Shown piece by piece: positions 58,627-64,000 of a stretch of DNA of 64,000 nucleotides; positions within the stretch are counted from its first letter, which is position 1, and each line of letters starts with the position of its first letter. A program made the translations under genes and the position numbers. This DNA comes from Xanthostigma xanthostigma (Eukaryota; Arthropoda; Insecta; Raphidioptera; Raphidiidae): positions 40,016,401 to 40,080,400 of the forward strand of contig OY754465.1 of NCBI GenBank assembly GCA_963575645.1, given 5' to 3'. The notes below the pieces were generated by a model. The model saw only the letters and a list, made by a program, of their open reading frames with translations. It ran no database searches and had not been told where the DNA came from.

Positions 58627-58775
58627 ATTTATTTTCAACCGGTCATGGTTTTCAATCCAGTGCAGTTACAGACCAATCTGAAAAAAACCTTTATTTATTT
58701 GAGGTTAAAAGTTGTTACACGTATTTTTATATTGGCTGAGCAGCGTAGGAGGAGACACTCTGCGTGAGGAGTAGG
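58627..58775 (-). repeat. Family D, copy 4, truncated
   Basis: The reverse complement matches part of copy 2: tattttcaacc end, accaatctgaaaaaaacctt, tatattggctgagcagcgta. The far end is lost. Confidence 0.5.
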
Positions 58776-59982
58776 GATACCGTAATATGACGGTGAATAA
58801 CGTTACAAAAGACGTTTGCACAAAAGTAAATGAATGTGGTTTTCCCGGTTGCAGCGGCATCACCGTAACACAAGAAAGCATTATCCATTTACTTCTAAGC
58901 ACACGTTTTTTGTTACACCATTCAACGTCATATTACGACCGCTATATTACGGTACCACTTTAGCGTGGAGATTGAATCAGTTGAAAACAGTTACGCACAG
59001 GGCAAGGAAGATGGTTAGAGAAAGGATAAATAAATGTGCAGTTGATATAATATTTATACATATACCTACTTTACTAATATTGAGGGTTAGGACTCAGGGA
59101 ATCATTGTCATAAGGCAACAACATATATGGCAACTCTTTCATTAAGGGCTATCCCGAAAGATGACTGAAGAACTATATACTGTAACTTATATAGTAGAAA
59201 CAGACTTCGATTAATGGTAAGCCTTCCAAACTGCATAGACAATGCAATGAGGAAACAGACACAGTCCACAGGTATCCTGTACAAATCGCTTACGGCAGGT
59301 AATTGATAGACAAAATTCCAGAAGACTATATATCAACTAACTAGTTCGCGGTTTGTGCGAACTAGTACAAGGAAAGAGAATATTAGATTGGAATCGGATG
59401 GTATAAGAGATTGGAAGCTCACAATATTGCAATGTATTCACCGAAAAGATGGCTCTCAAACAAAAAAAAGTGAAGATTGTTTTAAGTACCTATAGTTAAG
59501 CCTTAACTTAACTTAACGCTTAAGGAATAGTTTGGTGAAACATCCAATATGTCGTAAACAATGTGCTCCATGGGGGAGGTCAGTAGGTCGCAACTGAGTC
59601 ACGGAACATAGGTACACTACCTATATTACCAACCGATCCAAACGATGCTATGATATTATTATATAAAGTGCTATTGTGCAATTTCTTATCTCGAGTATTA
59701 TATATGTATATGAAACCATTGTTGTACTTATTGTTGACTCTCTGTGTCGTCTCTGTTGTTGTTGATTTTATTGCAGTTGTTTTTTTCTTTTTTTCAGAGT
59801 ACCAATAAAACTACAGTGTTTAGAGTCTGAGAATATATTTTTTTATTTATCTATGGTTAGAAGACAAAACTGCGCACGTCGAATTTTTCGTATTTTTTAA
59901 GCGATAGGAACTATAGGACTACTATCGGATATAGAAAAATTGACTCGTTATGACGTTTAAGAGCCCGTTTCCCCTGGTTTTC
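58776..59982. other. Gene-free AT-rich stretch
   Basis: ORF 58834-59145 is unrecognised. No repeat partner found. Confidence 0.35.
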
Positions 59983-60318
59983 TCAATGCAATACAGTGGT
60001 CTGCGGTCCCGTATAAATCTGATCGTAAAACGAGAGATAAAATTATGAAAAATTATTTTTATGGAGATTAAGGATCAATCTATGTCCCTATTGTACCATT
60101 TTTTTAATTTTTTAAGCAGAAAAATTTTTATAAAAATTTTAAAAACCGTAAAAAGTGTCTTTTAAAAGCATTCGCCATTAATTAACAAAGTAAAAAATGA
60201 AAAATTTGTTACAATACGGACATAGATTGATCCTTAATATAACTAGAAAAAAATATGCCGTAGCCTGTTTTCCAAAATTACGACCCAGTTTATACGGGAA
60301 GCCGTAGCTCTGCAATGA
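59983..60318. mobile_element. Decayed foldback element
   Basis: Imperfect inverted ends (tcaatgca, ccgtataaatctgatcgt against tcattgca, ccgtataaactgggtcgt) and an inner inverted pair (ttaaggatcaatctatgtcc at about 60068 and its partner ending 60237). 336 bp, non-coding; older than the other foldbacks. Confidence 0.55.
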
Positions 60319-62455
60319 AAAAATATCGTAATATGTTGAATTGACTGGTGCTGTAACTACGGAAAGAACGGGTGTTTTTGAAATTATCATCTGTGCTGGC
60401 ATGTGCCGTTAAAATTTAGGGCTGGGTTGTATACTATATAGTGGTTTGATATATTCGTTGCAACGATTTTAATTTAAAGTTCGCTGCATACGAGGCTGGA
60501 TTTGCCGCTAGATTTCACTACTAGTTTTCTTAATTGCTATTATGTGCTCGCTTCACACAAGGGCGTAGATATTTTTTTTCTGGGGGGCGGGGTATAAAGC
60601 TAAAGAAATCAATATTTTTAAGTTTTATTAATAGGAACACCAAAACCAAACGACTAAACTAAAAAACTTTGTTTTGGGTAGAATTTGAAGATCCAAAAAA
60701 AAGTCTTTTTCATATAGCCACACGGGTCTCGTAAAATTCACGTAATAATGCGGGACATTTCCTATAATACGGGACACGGAACTTTAATGCAGGACTGACC
60801 AGGGGTTTGAAACTCAATGCTATTCGAGCTTCTCTTGTTTGTCTGAAGGAATAATTTTAATGCCAACATGATAGCATGAAAATTAATGAAAATGTACTTT
60901 TGACGAACTTTTTTCAGTCATTGGCATCGCTGAAATGGCGCCAGCTCACCAAAGCGCATCAAAATTGTCTACTTATGTTATGAACAATATTATTTAATAA
61001 AAAAGGATAAAAAACTGTTCAATTCTTACAAAATTACAATTATAAGAGGAAATGTATTTTAAACATCAACCATTTTGTTCGAAACGTGCTTGTTGTGACA
61101 ACACCATTCCCAGGGCAGCTACGACACACACACCATTTTACACAGTTGGTATTAAAATCATTCCTTGTCATTTAAGAAGTCACCTTGCCATCACACGAGA
61201 CATCTTTACAAACACACACTATGTCATAATGTTTGTTTGTGGGCCTTTGTTCATGTCACCCACGTTACAAGATACCGTTTCCAGATTGGTTCTTGCTCAG
61301 AGCCAGCAGATGACCTTGAAAGAACAATAGCCCCTGTTCTTATTGTAATTTTGTGAGCTAGCAGGCGAGCCCACAGTGACTTCATTTCCAGCTTTGTACA
61401 ATTGTACCAACAGAAGTCCAGCGTTTCAACATGGATTATCGCCGTGGAAAATAAACAAGATTACCTTTGTCAGCAGTACGTAAGAAAAAATGTAACATTG
61501 CCAAATATAATAGGTAAATATGTTATCTATAATACTTATTTTATTGATTTATATTGATATTTAACTTCCAATAGGAAGTTATTGTATTTAATAGTAGAAG
61601 AAAAATTATCTGAAAAGTCAAAACAGAAAAAAAAATTTGTCACAGCATAATTAAAATGGAAGAGATTAATTTTACATCTATACACATAGAATATATTGAG
61701 AATTTTAATTATGAAGAGATAATAAAATAAATATGAATTCAAATAAAATTATGTACCTACATAATAAAAATTCAGAATTAATGACAAAATAAGAATTTTG
61801 AATTAAAATTATGTAAATAATAAAACTGTTTTAATTACTATGGCACTAGTACAGGTAATAGAGAATTTTTTTCTGCATTATCCTACAACTTTTTTTTGTT
61901 TTCTTAAATAGGTTCAGTATCACGTACTGACCCTAAATGCACAAAATCCTTACAAATTAGGAGGGCGGAAGTGCCGCCATTATGACAAAAACCGTTTCAG
62001 CCTATATCTCCCTAACCGTGCACTTGAGGCGAAAAAAGGTAATAACCTTTATTGTAGATAAATAAATTTACTATCTTTTTTGTTCAATACTTTTTTTTTG
62101 TATCACTTACCGTTTACGACTTATTCAACTATTACGATTTGTTTATTGACTTTTGGATCCATATCTCTTCTAATAATTGTTTAAACAATAAAATGCTAAT
62201 GACTTAAGTTTTAAATCTACAAATTTTCTACAGCTTTTAATTCAAACTTTTTTTCTAAAATTAATATTTTTTAAGTTATAACGCGCTAATGTCAAAAAAC
62301 CTGTGCCTAGGCGCATGAGTGGACATAATAAAATAAGAATGAATTGTAATAAAATTATGTACATAATAAAAATTCAGAATTAAAAAACCAAAAAAATAAA
62401 AAGTGTGCATTCATTTTTTTAATTGATTTCTAGTAAATTAACTGATTTATTATTA
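60319..62455. other. Gene-free AT-rich stretch
   Basis: A ggggggcggggt run at about 60583 may belong to an old hAT-like element whose ends are not clear. ORFs 61052-61330 and 61165-61356 overlap in two frames and have no recognisable domain. Confidence 0.4.
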
Positions 62456-63560
62456 ACTTCCCGCTTAAAAAAAAAAAAATTTTTTTTTCAAAAATCGGGA
62501 AGTTATTGGTTTCACCCCGATTTTCGAAAATCGAGTTTTCGCCAGATATCGACGTTTTGAGGTCCTAGGAAGCTATTGAAACTATTTTGGCGATGATGTC
62601 CGTAGGGCTGTATGTGTGTGTGTGTGTGTATGTATGTATGTAAACCTTTTATATCTTTTGAATGGAGTGTCCGACTGAAACGCGGTTTGCGGCATCTGAC
62701 GTGAACTTGGTGAACTTAGACTTCCTGAAAATTTGAAACGATTCGGCCCAAAAAATTTTGAGAAATCTTAAAAAAACAAGTTTCAAAAATTTTTTAAAAT
62801 TTGTTTTTGTAAAATATTTTCTAAACTACTAAACCGATTAATTCCAAAATCTAATCAGCTCTTCTCCTTAACAAACTGCGTCGATTTCCGCAAACCGCAT
62901 CAAAATCGGTTCATTTGTTCACGAGATACCGTGAACGAAAAAATCGTAAAAAAGTGTTTTTTAAAATGACTCTTAAAATTGTTATCAGATCGATTTTTTT
63001 GTAATAAATTACTTTCTTAGGCTAAAAAAACTGCGTCGATCGCCGCAAACCAGATCAAAATTGGTTCATTTGTTCATGAGATAACGTGAACGAAAAATTA
63101 GGAAAAAAGTAATTTTTTATAATTACTCGTGAAATTCTTATCAAATCGATTTTTTTGTAATAATTTACTTTCTTAGGTTAAAAAACTGCGTCGGTCGCCG
63201 CAAACCGCATCAAAATCGGCTCATTTGTTCACGAGATATCATGAACGAAAAATTTGTAAAAAAGTGTTTTTTTTTTAAATTGCTCGTAAAATTCCTATGA
63301 GATCGATTTTTCTGTAATAAATTACTTTTTTAGGTTAAAAAATTGCGTCGACTACCGCAAATCGCATCAAAATCGGTTCATTTGTTCATGAGATATCGTG
63401 AACGAAAATTTCGTAACAAAGTGTTTTTTTTTTTTGGGCTCGAAGAGCTAAAAAATAAACTTCTTGCTATATTTTATATATTTTTGAGCGTTTTGAACTC
63501 GAAAATAGCGGGAAGTTACAGGGATGGCCTGCAGGGTCAAACTTCTTTTCAAATTTTTAT
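62456..63560 (+). mobile_element. Family C, copy 2, with tandem expansion
   Basis: Starts near acttcccgcttaaaa and ends at atggcctgcagggtcaaac followed by a truncated tail. Its order of words matches the reverse complement of 9458-10195: gtcctaggaagct, gtccgtagggctgtatgtgt, gagtgtccgactgaaacgcg, tttgcggcatctgacgtgaa. The clear tRNA-like head of copy 1 is not seen. It is longer than copy 1 because of an internal tandem array. Confidence 0.65.
62868..63425 (+). repeat. 155-bp tandem repeat inside family C
   Basis: The block caaaccgcatcaaaatcggt lies at 62891, 63046, 63201 and 63358 (with small changes), a period of 155 to 157 bp, about 3.5 units. Each unit ends cgtgaacgaaaaat-like, then aaaaaagtgttttt. 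Copy 1 of the family holds only one such unit (around 9640-9720). Confidence 0.9.
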
Positions 63561-64000
63561 TTATGCAACTGTATTAGATTCCATAGCTCATAAGTTGGCT
63601 AATAGTTGTGTCACTGTGGTCTGTGGAGTAAAGAAACTCAGTCATAAATTAAATAATTAAATAAATAATATATAAAACAAATAATGAAAGTCCTATATTT
63701 TTGCAACTTTACAAAAATACTTTTTTTTTCGAAAAAAAGGTGGCAACTCTAATTGTAACAAACAGTACCTACTGTATTATAGTTATTATTATGAATATAC
63801 AATACATTTTTTTCCATATTTTTGTGACATTTAACATAATTCTATTTTTTGTAAACTATTTCTTTGCAGATAAATTATATGTTGTAAAGTTTTGTAATTC
63901 TGGATATAAAATGAATATAGCACATCCCTATTTGATATCTGCAGTCTATACGTGTCTGTGTTAGTATACTAACACATGTATTAGTATGTATATCACTATA
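63561..64000. other. No feature seen
   Basis: AT-rich end of the window; ORF 63701-63964 is rich in aromatic and hydrophobic residues with no recognisable domain. Confidence 0.35.

Noticed and set aside
60559-60800. Possible hAT element starting caagggcgtagata near a g-run
   Set aside because: No matching opposite end or 8-bp duplication could be found.

Overview
This window is gene-poor, AT-rich eukaryotic DNA, most likely from an insect and probably a moth or butterfly (Lepidoptera). The reasons are the kind of repeats present (an RTE-type LINE tail, tRNA-headed SINEs, hAT and Tc1/mariner fragments, a repeat carrying the ggttccgta motif), the frequent short taggta/gtaggta words, and the lack of any bacterial gene layout. 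The order-level assignment rests on general familiarity with such repeats and is an inference. No host protein-coding gene, exon chain, tRNA gene, rRNA gene or CRISPR array could be supported. The only decayed coding region I recognise is a mariner-type transposase remnant. One 176-codon ORF (42405-42935) is long for this base composition but I do not recognise it.

Layout. 0-10 kb: a deleted mariner-like element with 19-bp inverted ends (641-1541), an RTE LINE tail (2216-2713), a tRNA-derived SINE (5078-5310), a MITE-like family D copy (6755-6992), a foldback element whose core is a higher-order minisatellite (7314-8030), and a composite tRNA-headed repeat (family A, 8545-9400). 9.4-19 kb: family C, then a family with the build of non-autonomous Helentrons (HINE/DINE-1 type), with copies at 11354-12045, 12746-13165 and 18687-18907 and a fourth at 44698-45700. 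A perfect 77-bp palindrome and a perfect 95-bp inverted repeat also lie here. 19-32 kb: foldbacks at 20638-21188 and 25936-26704, a hammerhead-ribozyme hairpin of the Penelope-like retroelement kind at 24192-24410, a hAT element with an 8-bp target duplication (28170-28619), the uninterrupted reference copy of repeat E (30003-30318) and a MITE (31843-32018). 32-46 kb: mostly unrecognised DNA, second copies of A and D, and a hAT element with an 8-bp target duplication (40595-41144). 46-64 kb: a nested hAT fragment, a perfect hairpin (48901-48988), a foldback with arms of about 426 bp (49629-50531), a nested tandem array (51160-51470), more D, B and C copies, and a C copy expanded by a 155-bp tandem repeat (62456-63560).

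How the parts relate. The window is a record of repeat activity, not a pathway. Three themes stand out. Inverted-repeat (foldback) structures are very common, about eleven in 64 kb. Several copies carry hammerhead-like cores next to inverted arms, as expected for Penelope-like element termini. The Helentron-like copy at 12746-13165 sits inside repeat E, and the intact E copy at 30003-30318 serves as its empty site, fixing the insertion point and ends from the window alone. All family names rest on visible structure and remembered signatures; no database search was run.
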